Shown here in pieces: positions 1-9,283 of a stretch of DNA of 32,448 bases (position 1 is its first letter; each line of letters opens with the position of its first letter). This DNA is from an uncultured Pseudomonadota bacterium (GTDB taxonomy: Bacteria; Pseudomonadota; Alphaproteobacteria; Rs-D84), in the NCBI GenBank assembly GCA_947303585.1, contig CAMYYT010000014.1, forward strand, positions 1-32,448, written 5' to 3'. The notes beneath the pieces were generated by a model that saw nothing but the letters and a program-made list of their open reading frames with translations, had not been told where the DNA came from and did no database searches. A program made the translations under genes and the position numbers.

Positions 1-191
1 CATCGCGCAGTATAACTATTACCACTTGAGTACGTTCCATTTGTTCTACATTTCAAATCCAATTCATATCTTTGATTAATTTTCACATCTAGCGATTTGA
101 CTTCTTGTAACTGACACCTGTTTTCGGCTGCATACCCATCACCGATAATGGTTAAACTTAGCAATAAAAAACTTAGTAAATATTTTTTCAA
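1..191 (-). CDS. Exported Cys-containing protein, 5' part only
   Basis: A reading frame runs off the left edge of the window: 63 codons from a TTG start at 191-189. It begins MKKYLLSFLLLSLTIIG and continues to a likely cleavage region near Gly-Tyr-Ala-Ala, so it looks like a Sec signal peptide. The visible mature part (about 40 residues) has two Cys residues and no recognisable domain. TTG is chosen because AAAGGA and AGGA sites lie just upstream (about 196-207) and because the signal peptide starts exactly there. The product is probably periplasmic or surface-located. The family is not recognised and most of the gene is outside the window. Confidence 0.6.
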   Translation of the reverse strand, partial: MKKYLLSFLLLSLTIIGDGYAAENRCQLQEVKSLDVKINQRYELDLKCRTNGTYSSGNSYTAR

Positions 192-251
192 AGATTCCTG
201 TCCTTTCTTGTGCTTATGATATCATATCTATTTATTTTATGAAAGTATTTT

Positions 252-956
252 TTACAAATACCGATGTAATTCTTGACCGTTCTTGGACAACCATCTTTTT
301 GCCCTTTCCACGCCAAAACCATAAAGGATTGCCACATTAGCCCAAAATTCCTTTGAATGATCCATATATTTTCTGTGCGACAATTCGTGCATTACCACAT
401 ATCGCATTACTTCATATGGTGCAAACGCAAGACGCCAAGAAAACGATATATTTCCATTTAACGAACACGACCCCCATCGTGATGAAGTATCCCGCAAGGT
501 TATATTTTTTGGCCAATATTCACGCGGTGTTGTTTTTATAATCTTTTTTATTTCAACCAATAATTCTGATTTGACACAATCACGAACCCGCCTTTCGAAC
601 ATATCTATTCCGCCACCAATGCACAAAATTGTTTTGTCTGCATCCAGATATTTATTAGACCGCATTTCGCTGTTGTGAATTATTTGGACTTTGCGCCCCA
701 ATATTTCCAAAATCATATCTGGTTTTATTTTTTCTTTGGTTGGGGCTTTATCAAAAATTTTTTCTATCCATTTGCGTTTAGATTCTAAAAAATTCAACAC
801 GAATTTAGTCGATGTTGTCCACGGTTTTGAAATATGGATTTCTTTGGTTGGTGTTGTTTTTGGACGCAAAGTCACATTACGCGCACCACGCCGATTTTCT
901 ATTACTATGGGAACTTTTTCACCATTTGCCAAAACAAAAGAAATATTATCTGCCAT
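252..956 (-). CDS. YgjP/DUF45-type zinc metallopeptidase
   Basis: 234 residues, full length for the YgjP (DUF45, SprT-like M48-type) family. The zinc motif HELSH is at residues 190-194, with a third likely ligand His200 in YMDHSKEFW. The family-typical DTSSRWGSCS segment precedes it at about 156-165. There is no signal peptide, so the product is cytoplasmic. Family members are putative metal-dependent proteases; the substrate is unknown. The start lies 4 nt after the transketolase stop, with no clear separate promoter, so the gene is probably co-transcribed and translationally coupled to tkt. The family assignment is firm; the physiological role is not. Confidence 0.85.
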   Translation of the reverse strand: MADNISFVLANGEKVPIVIENRRGARNVTLRPKTTPTKEIHISKPWTTSTKFVLNFLESKRKWIEKIFDKAPTKEKIKPDMILEILGRKVQIIHNSEMRSNKYLDADKTILCIGGGIDMFERRVRDCVKSELLVEIKKIIKTTPREYWPKNITLRDTSSRWGSCSLNGNISFSWRLAFAPYEVMRYVVMHELSHRKYMDHSKEFWANVAILYGFGVERAKRWLSKNGQELHRYL

Positions 957-960
957 TTTT

Positions 961-2736
961 TTATTTCACATACTGTTTTATTTCTTTGATGATTTTATCT
1001 GCATCAAATCCATATTCTTTATAAAGGCTTTGCGAATCGCCGGACGCACCAAATTTATCTATCCCAATAACTGCATCAGCTATTTCAAACCAATTACCTG
1101 GGGCGGCTGCTTCGATTGCAATTACACAACCGCGCAATATTTTGTTTTTATACGATTCGTTTTGCGAACGGAAAGTTTCCATATTTAACATAGATACAAC
1201 TTGGACATTTTTAAACCGCGAAGCTATGTCCACCGCCAAAGGAATTTCTGAACCGGTGGCAACCAAAGTAGCTTTTGGACGTCCCGAACGTGCAGGATAA
1301 ATTACATACCCCCCACAATCTAAATTCGAATCGCTTGGCGTTTCAATTTGCTTAAATTTTTGACGCGATAAAATAATTGCAGATGGATGTTCATTATCAG
1401 TCAAAGCAGTATTCCAAGAATATGCAATTTCACGCATATTACACGGACGATACACCATTAAATTCGGTATCAATCGCAAAGACGGTAATTGTTCAATCGG
1501 TTGATGCGTTGGACCATCTTCGCCAACACAAATACTGTCATGAGAAAAAACATAAACCACAGGCAACCGAGAAAGTGCAGCGATTCGAATCGCAGGCCTC
1601 ATATAATCACTGAACGCCAAGAAAGTCGACCCCACAACACGCAAACCATCTGCTGCCATACCGTTCATTATTGCTGCCATACCGTGTTCACGCACCCCAT
1701 AATTTATGTAATTGCCATTAAAATTATTTACTGTTATATCTTTGGATACTGATGTTTTTACACGCGTATTATCAGCCAAATCTGCCGAACCTGTTATTAA
1801 ATTCGCACCATTTTTCATTAACAAATCAAGGTATATTCCCGACAATTCACGCGAAGAAATGTTATCTGGTGTTTTTGGTATTTTCACATGCGGCAACGCA
1901 AACACAGACTTTGATTTTTTACCGCCTTCGCGATTCGCAACAACTTCCCATAACCTTAACGCATCTTTGTCAGCATAACGCGCAATCAATTCTAACATTT
2001 CTGTATCTTTTAATGCGAAACCATGCGCAGCCTTGGTATTCGCCAAAGACGAATCGCGCCCCAAAATATTTTTACATTGTATAAATACCGGGTTTGCAGA
2101 TTTTTCCGCCCTGTCCAATGCTTGTTCAATAGACGCAAAATCATTTCCACGCACAGACATCACATTAAAACCCAACGAACGCATACGCGCATTCACACTT
2201 AAATCTGTTTGTGCAACACCATCTATGGATAATTTGTTGTCATCCCACAAAACAATTAAATTATTCAAATTAAGCCGCCCTGCCAAAGAAAGCGCTTCGA
2301 AAGATACACCTTCCATTAAATCACCATCGCTGCAAAGACAATATGTATGCGCGCGAACACCACGAATTTTTTGCGACAAAGCAACCCCAACCGCGTTAGC
2401 AACACCTTGACCCAATGGTCCAGTTGTTGCATCTACGCCATCCAAGCAACATTCTGGATGCCCGGGCAGTCCGCCAGTTTTTCGAAACTTTTTTAAATCA
2501 CCAATTTTATATCCTGATAATTTTAACACAGAATACAACAATGCGGCTCCATGTCCTGCAGATAAAATAAACCTGTCTACACCACGATGTAAATGATTAG
2601 CAAACACCGAAGTTACTATCTCTGCGGCATCCAAGATAATTCCAATATGCCCACTTTGTGCAGACAACACAGCGCCCAAAGCATAACTTTTGGCAATATT
2701 AGACATTTGTTGTAATTGTTTGGCATTGAACTTCAT
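961..2736 (-). CDS. tkt: Transketolase
   Basis: Thiamine-diphosphate enzyme of the non-oxidative pentose phosphate pathway, moving two-carbon ketol units between sugar phosphates. Visible features are His30 in SGHIG (usually SGHPG), GHG at 61-63, GHPE at 92-95, TTGPLGQG, the ThDP motif GDLMEG with a downstream Asn167, the catalytic Glu in YGVREHGMAA, and the substrate-binding stretch GEDGPTHQPIEQL. At 591 residues it is shorter than the usual 650-670, but the ThDP, pyrimidine-binding and C-terminal domains are all present, so it is compact, not broken. The ATG at 2736 lies about 8 nt after a TATAAT box and has no Shine-Dalgarno, suggesting a leaderless mRNA. It is divergent from rnhA and upstream of the YgjP-like gene. 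Confidence 0.93.
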   Translation of the reverse strand: MKFNAKQLQQMSNIAKSYALGAVLSAQSGHIGIILDAAEIVTSVFANHLHRGVDRFILSAGHGAALLYSVLKLSGYKIGDLKKFRKTGGLPGHPECCLDGVDATTGPLGQGVANAVGVALSQKIRGVRAHTYCLCSDGDLMEGVSFEALSLAGRLNLNNLIVLWDDNKLSIDGVAQTDLSVNARMRSLGFNVMSVRGNDFASIEQALDRAEKSANPVFIQCKNILGRDSSLANTKAAHGFALKDTEMLELIARYADKDALRLWEVVANREGGKKSKSVFALPHVKIPKTPDNISSRELSGIYLDLLMKNGANLITGSADLADNTRVKTSVSKDITVNNFNGNYINYGVREHGMAAIMNGMAADGLRVVGSTFLAFSDYMRPAIRIAALSRLPVVYVFSHDSICVGEDGPTHQPIEQLPSLRLIPNLMVYRPCNMREIAYSWNTALTDNEHPSAIILSRQKFKQIETPSDSNLDCGGYVIYPARSGRPKATLVATGSEIPLAVDIASRFKNVQVVSMLNMETFRSQNESYKNKILRGCVIAIEAAAPGNWFEIADAVIGIDKFGASGDSQSLYKEYGFDADKIIKEIKQYVK

Positions 2737-2740
2737 TTTA

Positions 2741-2753
2741 TGATATTATATCA
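2741..2753. promoter_or_regulatory. Overlapping divergent extended -10 elements (tkt / rnhA)
   Basis: The 13 bases tgatattatatca form a near-perfect palindrome that reads TGATATTAT on plus and TGATATAAT on minus, each an extended -10 (TGnTATnnT). The minus box (2750-2745) lies 8 nt before the tkt ATG. The plus box (2744-2749) predicts initiation near 2756, in front of the rnhA site AGGGA at 2759-2763. Neither side has a good -35. Confidence 0.6.
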
Positions 2754-2772
2754 CAAAAAGGGATGAAATAAA

Positions 2773-3201
2773 ATGTTAAAAATTTGGACTGATGGCAGTT
2801 GTTTGGGAAATCCTGGCCCGGGCGGATGGGGTTTTATTGCTACAAACGGCAAAGAAGTGGCTGAAAGAAGTGGTGGCGAAAAAAATACCACCAATAACAA
2901 AATGGAATTAACCGCGGTGATAAAGGCATTAACTGCCGCACGCAAACACAGCGAAGTCGAAATTCATACCGACAGCCAATATGTGAAAAACGGCATGCAA
3001 TCTTGGATAAAAAATTGGAAGAAAAACAATTGGAAAACAGCAGATAAAAAACCTGTAAAAAATCAAGAATTGTGGCAACAACTTGATGAATTAGCATCTG
3101 CTATAAAAATTCATTGGGTTTGGGTCAAAGGACACGCTGGCGAAGAATTCAATGAACGCGTAGATATACTGGCACGAACTGCCGCAGAAAGTTATAAATA
3201 A
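2773..3201 (+). CDS. rnhA: Ribonuclease HI
   Basis: 142 residues, close to the usual length of about 155. It cleaves the RNA strand of RNA-DNA hybrids during replication and R-loop removal in the cytoplasm. The acidic catalytic set is intact: Asp7 in TDGSCLGNPGPGG, Glu45 in NKMELTAV, Asp67 in HTDSQYV and Asp131, with the helper His121 in KGHAGEEFNE. The basic handle region (WIKNWKKNNW) is present. The start follows AGGGA at 2759-2763 with about 9 nt spacing. It is a single-gene unit between a divergent promoter and a bidirectional terminator. Confidence 0.95.
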   Translation: MLKIWTDGSCLGNPGPGGWGFIATNGKEVAERSGGEKNTTNNKMELTAVIKALTAARKHSEVEIHTDSQYVKNGMQSWIKNWKKNNWKTADKKPVKNQELWQQLDELASAIKIHWVWVKGHAGEEFNERVDILARTAAESYK

Positions 3202-3226
3202 AAAAACGCCAAACGGCGTTTTTTTA
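3202..3226. terminator. Bidirectional intrinsic terminator
   Basis: AACGCC-AAAC-GGCGTT hairpin at 3205-3220 with an A-run before and a T-run after, so it can terminate rnhA on plus and the Lys-rich gene on minus. Confidence 0.85.
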
Positions 3227-3892
3227 CTGTTGTTTTTCTTTTGTTTTTTCCAAAGTTTTCTTTTTCACCTTGTTAGCTTTATTCAAAGCGTCTTTTGTTT
3301 TTTTCTCGTTTTTAAGAATTTTTTTCATTCCTTCCAAATAAGCCTGTTTTGATTGTAAATTTAACACATCACACATATAAATCGCTTGGTCTTTGGTAAG
3401 TGGAGAAAAAAATTCTTCTTCACGTGCCACAACCATATATTCTTTTTCTTTGGTTTTGCCTTTTGGCTTATACCCCCTAAAATCTGGATTTTTAACAAAT
3501 TCATGCCTGTAAGTTAAGAAAAATTGTCCGTTATTCACACCATTGTCATGAATACCAGTGACAACCCTGGGGACCGGCTTAAATTTATCATAAGGTTTTG
3601 ACGAAACCTTTTCAATACCATAAACAACAAACCCTGGAACTATTTGAGTTGTATCCGTATAAACCGCGAATTCTGTCATAACGATATCGTTCATATCTTC
3701 AGAAATTTTCTTAAATTTTCTTCTTTTATACGGCTTAATTTTTTGGGGTTCTGCGTTCGAAGCAGACATACCATTTATATCATACCCCTTTTCTTCCAAG
3801 AAACCTAAAAACTCTTTTTGCAAGTCTCCATAAGTCAAAGACTTTTTTTCTTGCACTTGTTCTTCTTGTACTTTTTTTTCCTGTTCTGGCAT
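3224..3892 (-). CDS. Lys-rich cytoplasmic protein of unknown function
   Basis: 222 residues, family not recognised. The N-terminal 20 residues are Glu/Gln/Lys-rich and probably disordered. A central part (about 25-180) has mixed composition with several aromatic residues and may be folded. The C-terminal 35 residues are a strongly basic Lys tail (KKTKDALNKANKVKKK) that could bind nucleic acid. There is no signal peptide or membrane segment. The ATG follows AAAGGAAC with 6 nt spacing. It is the last gene after rlmE and ends in the terminator shared with rnhA. Placement after an rRNA methylase and an SRP-domain gene hints at an RNA- or ribosome-related role, but that is only context. Confidence 0.75.
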   Translation of the reverse strand: MPEQEKKVQEEQVQEKKSLTYGDLQKEFLGFLEEKGYDINGMSASNAEPQKIKPYKRRKFKKISEDMNDIVMTEFAVYTDTTQIVPGFVVYGIEKVSSKPYDKFKPVPRVVTGIHDNGVNNGQFFLTYRHEFVKNPDFRGYKPKGKTKEKEYMVVAREEEFFSPLTKDQAIYMCDVLNLQSKQAYLEGMKKILKNEKKTKDALNKANKVKKKTLEKTKEKQQ

Positions 3893-3938
3893 ATCTGTTC
3901 CTTTTGTGTTTCCAAGGTTTTTTTATGTATTCTCTCTC

Positions 3939-4601
3939 TTATACCCCGCGAAACCCAGTTGCAACAATAAACATTTCAACGCTGTCTTTGCGCGAAGACG
4001 GCGGTTTTATATAATGTACATCTTCAAAATGTTCTTTAATTTGTTTGACCAAATCATTTGTTGCACCCCCAGTAAATGATTTCGCTATGAATGTACCACC
4101 TTTTTTAAGCGCGCGCAACGCAAAATCCAGCGCATATTCCAACAACACCATTTGACGCAAATGATCTGTCTTTTTATGTCCAACAGTATTCGGCGCCATA
4201 TCAGACATAACAACATCTGCAGTTCCTTTGCCTTCTTCATCACGAGAAAGATTAAGTTTTTCTTCCAACCAGCGCAGCGCTTCATCTGTTGTAAAATCTC
4301 CCTGATAAAATTCAACATTATTAATAGGTTTGATTTCCAACAAATCCATTGCAAATATTTTTGATTTTGGAAATTCGCGCGCCACATATTGCGACCAAGA
4401 ACCTGGGGCCGCACCCAAATCAACAACCACTTGACCGTTTTTGAAGAAATGATATTTTTCATTCATTTCTATAATCTTATAAGCCGCACGCGCACGATAA
4501 CCTTCTTTTTGCGCACGTGCAACATAAGGGTCATGTGCTTGACGTTGAATCCAAGCCGCCGATGATTTATGTGCTGCAATCTTTTTATTTAATATCTTCA
4601 T
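3939..4601 (-). CDS. rlmE: 23S rRNA (uridine-2'-O)-methyltransferase RlmE
   Basis: 220 residues, the usual size for FtsJ/RlmE, which methylates U2552 in the A-loop of 23S rRNA using S-adenosylmethionine. The SAM-binding motif VVDLGAAPGSWSQYVA is present. The K-D-K-E catalytic tetrad is visible: Lys in RARAAYKI, Asp in MSDMAPNT, Lys in GTFIAKSF and Glu in DSVEMFIVA. The start overlaps the end of the upstream 106-residue gene by 17 nt and there is no strong Shine-Dalgarno, so translational coupling is likely. The assignment is secure. Confidence 0.95.
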   Translation of the reverse strand: MKILNKKIAAHKSSAAWIQRQAHDPYVARAQKEGYRARAAYKIIEMNEKYHFFKNGQVVVDLGAAPGSWSQYVAREFPKSKIFAMDLLEIKPINNVEFYQGDFTTDEALRWLEEKLNLSRDEEGKGTADVVMSDMAPNTVGHKKTDHLRQMVLLEYALDFALRALKKGGTFIAKSFTGGATNDLVKQIKEHFEDVHYIKPPSSRKDSVEMFIVATGFRGV

Positions 4602-4905
4602 TATGTTTTTTTGCTAATTGTCCCAACATATTTATTCTAAATTGCCAGGCACATTCTGCGCCACGCCCAAAAAGTCCATCTTTAAACACATAAGTAAGGC
4701 GATGCAAAGCTTTTTTGTTTTCATCCAAGGTTTGAACCCAGGACGTCAACCATCCCCCACGTAAATTTGGCGCGCGAAAATTGTGAACATCGATACATTC
4801 AACGGTAATTTTCCAAGCTATGATTTTACCATTTTTATTATAAACAGGGTCACAACTTGGTACATCAATCATATCTTTAAAAAAAGCTTTATCTTTTTTA
4901 TTCAT
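4585..4905 (-). CDS. Conserved-looking small protein, function unknown
   Basis: 106 residues, not recognised. It is soluble, rich in Trp and Asn, with two Cys near the N-terminal half (PSCDPVYNKNG, VECIDVHNF) and one in GRGAECAWQFRINML near the C-terminus. The ATG follows AAGGGAAC at good spacing. It sits 14 nt after the SRP M-domain gene and overlaps rlmE by 17 nt, so all three are almost certainly translated from one message. No function can be read from the sequence. Confidence 0.7.
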   Translation of the reverse strand: MNKKDKAFFKDMIDVPSCDPVYNKNGKIIAWKITVECIDVHNFRAPNLRGGWLTSWVQTLDENKKALHRLTYVFKDGLFGRGAECAWQFRINMLGQLAKKHNEDIK

Positions 4906-4919
4906 TTTTAAATGTTCCC

Positions 4920-5423
4920 TTATTTGTTACCTCCTGGAACTCCCCCTGCTTGTTGCATACGTTGCATAACCGCTTCCATTCCGCCCATACGTTGAATCAT
5001 CGCCATTTGGCGTTTCATATTCAAATATTGTTTGATAATATGTTCTACATCACGAACTGAACAACCAGCTGTTTCCGCAATACGCGCCTTGGCATTAGCA
5101 AAAACTTTTTCTGGATCTTGGCGCTCTTCTGCTGTCATTGCTTCCAAGATTTTAATTTGAGCATCAACACTACCGTCTTTGATTTTTTCTTTCATCGCAG
5201 CCACAGCACCGCTCATTCCTGGGACCATTTTAAGAAGACCGCTAAAATTGCTCATCTTTTTAATTTGTTTCAATTGAGCCAACATGTCGTTCATATCAAA
5301 TTGACCAGACATCATACGTTCGGCCGTTTCCTTCATTCCCGAAGGCATTTTTGCTGCTTCTTTTTCCAAATCTACATTTTCATTATTTTCTTCCACTTTT
5401 TTCTTTTTGCCGAAACCGAACAT
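4920..5423 (-). CDS. Free-standing SRP54 (Ffh) M-domain protein
   Basis: 167 residues matching only the C-terminal methionine-rich domain of Ffh/SRP54. After a basic lead (FGFGKKKK) and an acidic linker, residues 41-160 follow the M-domain plan: FDMNDMLAQLKQIKKM, VPGM, ILEAMTAEERQDPE, the RNA-binding helix-turn-helix ARIAETAGCSVRDVEHIIKQ (113-132), then a Met-rich tail ending in Gly-rich sequence. In full-length Ffh this module binds 4.5S RNA and signal peptides, and is preceded by an NG GTPase domain that is wholly absent here. The start is well supported by AAGGAG, and the upstream DNA is the 3' end of uvrA, so there is no missing 5' half. It may be an SRP accessory factor or a paralogue; a normal ffh would lie elsewhere. 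Confidence 0.85.
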   Translation of the reverse strand: MFGFGKKKKVEENNENVDLEKEAAKMPSGMKETAERMMSGQFDMNDMLAQLKQIKKMSNFSGLLKMVPGMSGAVAAMKEKIKDGSVDAQIKILEAMTAEERQDPEKVFANAKARIAETAGCSVRDVEHIIKQYLNMKRQMAMIQRMGGMEAVMQRMQQAGGVPGGNK

Positions 5424-5465
5424 TTTTCATCTCCTTGGTTATTGTTTTTGTGTCTCTACTGTATG

Positions 5466-8324
5466 TTATTTGCTTTTTTTAGGTTTGTCCAGATACTTTT
5501 TAAGATATTTCCCTGTCAAAGAATCAGGATTTGCCACAACATCTTCTGGCGTTCCAACAGCGACAATCTGTCCTCCGCCTGCACCGCCATTTGGTCCCAA
5601 GTCTATAACCCAATCAGCAGTTTTAATAACTTCCAAATTATGTTCAATGACAATTACGGTATTTCCTTGGTCTACCAATTCGTGTAATACGCTTAACAAA
5701 GACTTTATGTCTTCAAAATGCAACCCCGTAGTCGGTTCATCTAAAATGTATATAGTTTGCCCTGTGCTGCGCGCTGCTAATTCTTTGGATAGTTTGATTC
5801 TTTGTGCTTCGCCACCAGACAAATCAAGCGAACTTTGCCCTAATTTGATATAATCCAATCCCACGCGTTTTAACAATTCAAGCTTGCGCGCAATTTGCGG
5901 AACATTTACAAAAAACCTGTATGCTTCTTCAACAGTCATATTCAAAACATCAGCAATAGATTTACCTTTGTATTTTACCGCCAAAGTTTCATCATTATAT
6001 CGCTGTCCATGGCATTTATCACATTCTACATAAATATCCGCCAAAAAATTCATTTCTATTTTGATTTGACCGTCTCCTTGACACGCTTCACATCGTCCGC
6101 CTTTGACATTAAATGAAAAGCGTCCAGCATCATAACCGCGCGTTTTGGCTTCTGGCAAATTCGCAAAAAAATCACGAATATTGTTAAAAACACCAACATA
6201 AGTCGCAGGATTACTGCGTGGGCTGCGCCCAATAGGAGATTGGTCAATATCTACAACTTTGTCAATATTTTCGATACCACGAATAACATCGTGTGCGCCC
6301 GCTTCTATCTTCGAATTATACAACACGCGCATAATCGCAGGATATAAAGTATTTAACAACAAAGTAGATTTACCAGACCCAGACACACCCGTCAAAGCAA
6401 TAAATTTACCCAGCGGAAAATCTACATTTATATTTTTAAGGTTGTTTTCACGAGCGCCTTCTATGCGAATAAATTTTCCATTACCACTTCTGCGTGTTTT
6501 TGGTACTTCAATTTTGCGCTTTCCAGACAAATATTGTCCCGTCAAAGATTCAGGATTTTTTATAACTTGTGCCGGTGTTCCTTGGGCAATCACATTACCA
6601 CCGTTTATACCAGCCCCACGCCCAATATCCACCAGATAATCAGCCGCCCGCATCATATCTTCATCATGTTCCACAACAATTACAGTATTATCTTTGTCGC
6701 GCAACATTTTTAAAGTTTCAATCAATTTATCATTATCGCTTTGATGCAAACCAATAGACGGTTCGTCTAATACATATAAAACCCCGGATAAACCACTTCC
6801 TATTTGTGAAGCCAATCTTATACGCTGTGCTTCGCCACCAGACAAAGTGCCTGCCATACGCGACATAGTTAAATACCCAAGTCCGACATTTTGCAAGAAA
6901 TAAAGTCTGGATGTAATTTCGCGCAATACCATAGACGCAATTTCATTTTCTTTACCAGTTAAATGGTTAGGCAAATCTTGGAACCAACGCAAAGAATCAT
7001 CTATGGACATTTCACACACATCCATAATATCACAATTATTAATTTTTATACATAACGCTTGGATATTCAACCTTTTGCCATGACATACTGGACAAGGCTT
7101 TTCAGATTGATATTTTGATAATTCGCTGCGCGTTGATTCTGAATCAGATTCACGAAGTCTGCGTTCTAAATTAGGAATAACTCCTTCGTACGGTTTTTCA
7201 TAAACATACCCGTTCCAATTAATCTTGATAGGTTCGTCCCCACTCCCATACAAAATAATTTCTTTATCTTTTTCAGATAACGCATGCCATGGCTTTGACA
7301 AAGGAATCTTGTATTTTTTATGCAACGCATCAAGAACATTTTCATATTGGCTAAGCATTCCACCACGAGACCAAGGCGCGATTGCACCACCCAATATAGA
7401 TTTACTTTGGTCTGGCACAACCAAATCAGGCGAAATATTCAGTTGAATACCCAAACCATCACAACCACTACATGCACCAAGCGGGGCATTAAAAGAAAAC
7501 AAGCGCGGTTCTATCTTTGGCACAGTAAACCCAGACACCGGACAAGCATATTCTTGGGAATACAAAGAATCTTCATCTGTATCCAAGCGACGCACAATAA
7601 CAGCCCCAGGAACAAGCCTTAATGATGCTTCGAACGACGAATAAAGACGAGATTTAAATTCATCCATATCATCGCCCCTTAATTCTTCTGACGGCATTGC
7701 AACCCTGTCAATAATAACCATAATATTATGCTTTTTATTTTTATCCAAAGGTGGCACAGAAGCCAAATCATAAAGAGTCCCATCAACTATTGCGCGCTGA
7801 TAACCTTGCTTTATTAAAAACGCAATCTCTTTTTTATATTCGCCTTTGCGGTCGCGAACCATTGGCGCCATGATATAAAATTTCACACCCTTTGGTATTT
7901 TGAGTGTCCATTCAACCATTTCTGCAATAGTCTGCGATTTAATCGGCAACCCAGTCACAGGGGAATACGGCACCCCAATTCTTGCCCACAAAAGACGCAA
8001 ATAATCATAAATTTCTGTGACAGTCCCAACCGTAGAACGTGGATTTTTCGAAGTTGTCTTTTGTTCAATAGAAATAGCTGGCGACAAACCTTCAATTAAA
8101 TCAACATCTGGTTTTTTTTGCATATCTAAAAATTGACGCGCATACGAAGACAAAGATTCAACATATCTGCGTTGACCTTCGGCATAAATAGTATTAAAAG
8201 CCAACGAAGATTTGCCTGAACCAGACACCCCCGTCAAAACTACTAATTTGTTCTTTGGCAGGTCTAAATCAATATTTTTAAGATTGTTTTCGCGCGCACC
8301 GCGAACTTTTATATTTCCAGTCAT
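5466..8324 (-). CDS. uvrA: Excinuclease ABC subunit A
   Basis: DNA damage-recognition ATPase of nucleotide excision repair. From the chosen ATG ([17 protein letters not shown]) it is 952 residues, normal for UvrA. There are two ABC ATPase units, each with a Walker A ([14 protein letters not shown] and [12 protein letters not shown]), an ABC signature ([13 protein letters not shown] and [13 protein letters not shown]) and a Walker B ([10 protein letters not shown] and [10 protein letters not shown]). Zinc-type Cys pairs occur in [23 protein letters not shown] and the C-terminal [17 protein letters not shown]. An upstream in-frame ATG at 8351 is rejected because the promoter lies between the two starts. 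The start has no Shine-Dalgarno and a -10 box 6 nt away, suggesting a leaderless mRNA. Confidence 0.96.
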   Translation of the reverse strand: MTGNIKVRGARENNLKNIDLDLPKNKLVVLTGVSGSGKSSLAFNTIYAEGQRRYVESLSSYARQFLDMQKKPDVDLIEGLSPAISIEQKTTSKNPRSTVGTVTEIYDYLRLLWARIGVPYSPVTGLPIKSQTIAEMVEWTLKIPKGVKFYIMAPMVRDRKGEYKKEIAFLIKQGYQRAIVDGTLYDLASVPPLDKNKKHNIMVIIDRVAMPSEELRGDDMDEFKSRLYSSFEASLRLVPGAVIVRRLDTDEDSLYSQEYACPVSGFTVPKIEPRLFSFNAPLGACSGCDGLGIQLNISPDLVVPDQSKSILGGAIAPWSRGGMLSQYENVLDALHKKYKIPLSKPWHALSEKDKEIILYGSGDEPIKINWNGYVYEKPYEGVIPNLERRLRESDSESTRSELSKYQSEKPCPVCHGKRLNIQALCIKINNCDIMDVCEMSIDDSLRWFQDLPNHLTGKENEIASMVLREITSRLYFLQNVGLGYLTMSRMAGTLSGGEAQRIRLASQIGSGLSGVLYVLDEPSIGLHQSDNDKLIETLKMLRDKDNTVIVVEHDEDMMRAADYLVDIGRGAGINGGNVIAQGTPAQVIKNPESLTGQYLSGKRKIEVPKTRRSGNGKFIRIEGARENNLKNINVDFPLGKFIALTGVSGSGKSTLLLNTLYPAIMRVLYNSKIEAGAHDVIRGIENIDKVVDIDQSPIGRSPRSNPATYVGVFNNIRDFFANLPEAKTRGYDAGRFSFNVKGGRCEACQGDGQIKIEMNFLADIYVECDKCHGQRYNDETLAVKYKGKSIADVLNMTVEEAYRFFVNVPQIARKLELLKRVGLDYIKLGQSSLDLSGGEAQRIKLSKELAARSTGQTIYILDEPTTGLHFEDIKSLLSVLHELVDQGNTVIVIEHNLEVIKTADWVIDLGPNGGAGGGQIVAVGTPEDVVANPDSLTGKYLKKYLDKPKKSK

Positions 8325-8330
8325 AACGGA

Positions 8331-8358
8331 TATATAGTAATGTTTTATCAAAAATCAA
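8331..8358 (-). promoter_or_regulatory. uvrA promoter, predicted leaderless
   Basis: TTGATT (8358-8353), 16-nt spacer, TATATA (8336-8331), then 6 nt and the uvrA ATG at 8324. The predicted +1 coincides with the A of the start codon. Confidence 0.6.
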
Positions 8359-8377
8359 TATGTTAGTTTCGCTAAAA

Positions 8378-9250
8378 TTATTCAGCAAAACCAACCGTTT
8401 TCAATGCATCCGGCGCCATAGAAATACCAGTTTTTTTAGTATTAGCTGGGCCTAATTTTTTTATCAGTTGCCCATCAACCCAAACATCTATGGCACCGAC
8501 ATTACCAAAAGTGGCCTTGAATTTATCACCATTAGGCATGTAATAAACATCCCCAGGAACCAAAACACGTGAAAATACACTACTTCCACGAGCATCTTCA
8601 ATTTTTACCCAAGATTCTTTTTCTGCTTGTAAAACAACCCTGGCTTCTTTGCTGTTTTTGGTTTCGAATTTTTCATGCACAGGAAATCTAAAATCAGGCT
8701 CTTTGACTTCTTCTTTTTCTGCGACATTTTCAACAACTTCCACAGGCGCCACCGTTTCTGTTTCTTTGTTTCCACCAAACAGAACAAGTGCCAACACAAT
8801 TACCAATATCAACGCACCCAAACCAGAAGCAAACCAAACCCAATGTTTTTTCACATATTCCCACGCAGATTTAAACCATTTTTTTACAGATTCCATATCA
8901 ATTTTCACGGTCTGTTTTTGGACAATCGGTTTGACTTCTATTTCTTCTTCTTTGTTTTCCTTGGTCTCTTTGATTAAACCTAATTCTTTTTTAAGCTGCA
9001 AAATAACCTCATCAGGATTCAACCCTAATTCCACAGCATAACTGCGAGCAAAACCTAAAATATAAACATCTTCTGGAATGACACGATAATTACCTTCTTC
9101 CAGTGCAGTTAAAAATTCTTCTCGTATACAAAGCAATTTAGAAATCGTAGATATTTCGCGTTTTCTGCGACCAGTTGTTCTGGCGTTTTTCAACATTTCA
9201 CCCGCGGTCATCCCCATCACAGCAGCATTCATTTCTTGTTGTTCATTCAT
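8378..9250 (-). CDS. RodZ-like helix-turn-helix membrane protein
   Basis: 290 residues with the RodZ plan: an N-terminal Xre-type helix-turn-helix at about 15-85 (GEMLKNARTTGRRKREIS..., ALEEGNYRVIPEDVYILGFARSYA), an acidic linker, one membrane span at about 138-160 (FASGLGALILVIVLALVLF), and a C-terminal DUF4115-type beta domain (VLQAEKESWVKIEDARGSSV..., GPANTKKTGISM). In rod-shaped bacteria RodZ links MreB to the cell-wall elongation machinery. The ATG follows AAAGGATTTTAAG. A dedicated promoter lies at 9284-9312. The same architecture also occurs in generic cytoskeletal-adaptor proteins, so the role in cell shape is inferred. Confidence 0.82.
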   Translation of the reverse strand: MNEQQEMNAAVMGMTAGEMLKNARTTGRRKREISTISKLLCIREEFLTALEEGNYRVIPEDVYILGFARSYAVELGLNPDEVILQLKKELGLIKETKENKEEEIEVKPIVQKQTVKIDMESVKKWFKSAWEYVKKHWVWFASGLGALILVIVLALVLFGGNKETETVAPVEVVENVAEKEEVKEPDFRFPVHEKFETKNSKEARVVLQAEKESWVKIEDARGSSVFSRVLVPGDVYYMPNGDKFKATFGNVGAIDVWVDGQLIKKLGPANTKKTGISMAPDALKTVGFAE

Positions 9251-9283
9251 CTTAAAATCCTTTGATACGAAATTGATAACAAT

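Noticed and set aside
961..2736. Split or degraded transketolase, suggested by the short length
   Set aside because: All three domains and the key His, ThDP and Glu motifs are present in one uninterrupted frame.
4920..5465. Frameshifted or truncated ffh pseudogene
   Set aside because: The frame has its own AAGGAG site and start, and the sequence immediately upstream is uvrA, with no trace of an NG GTPase domain.
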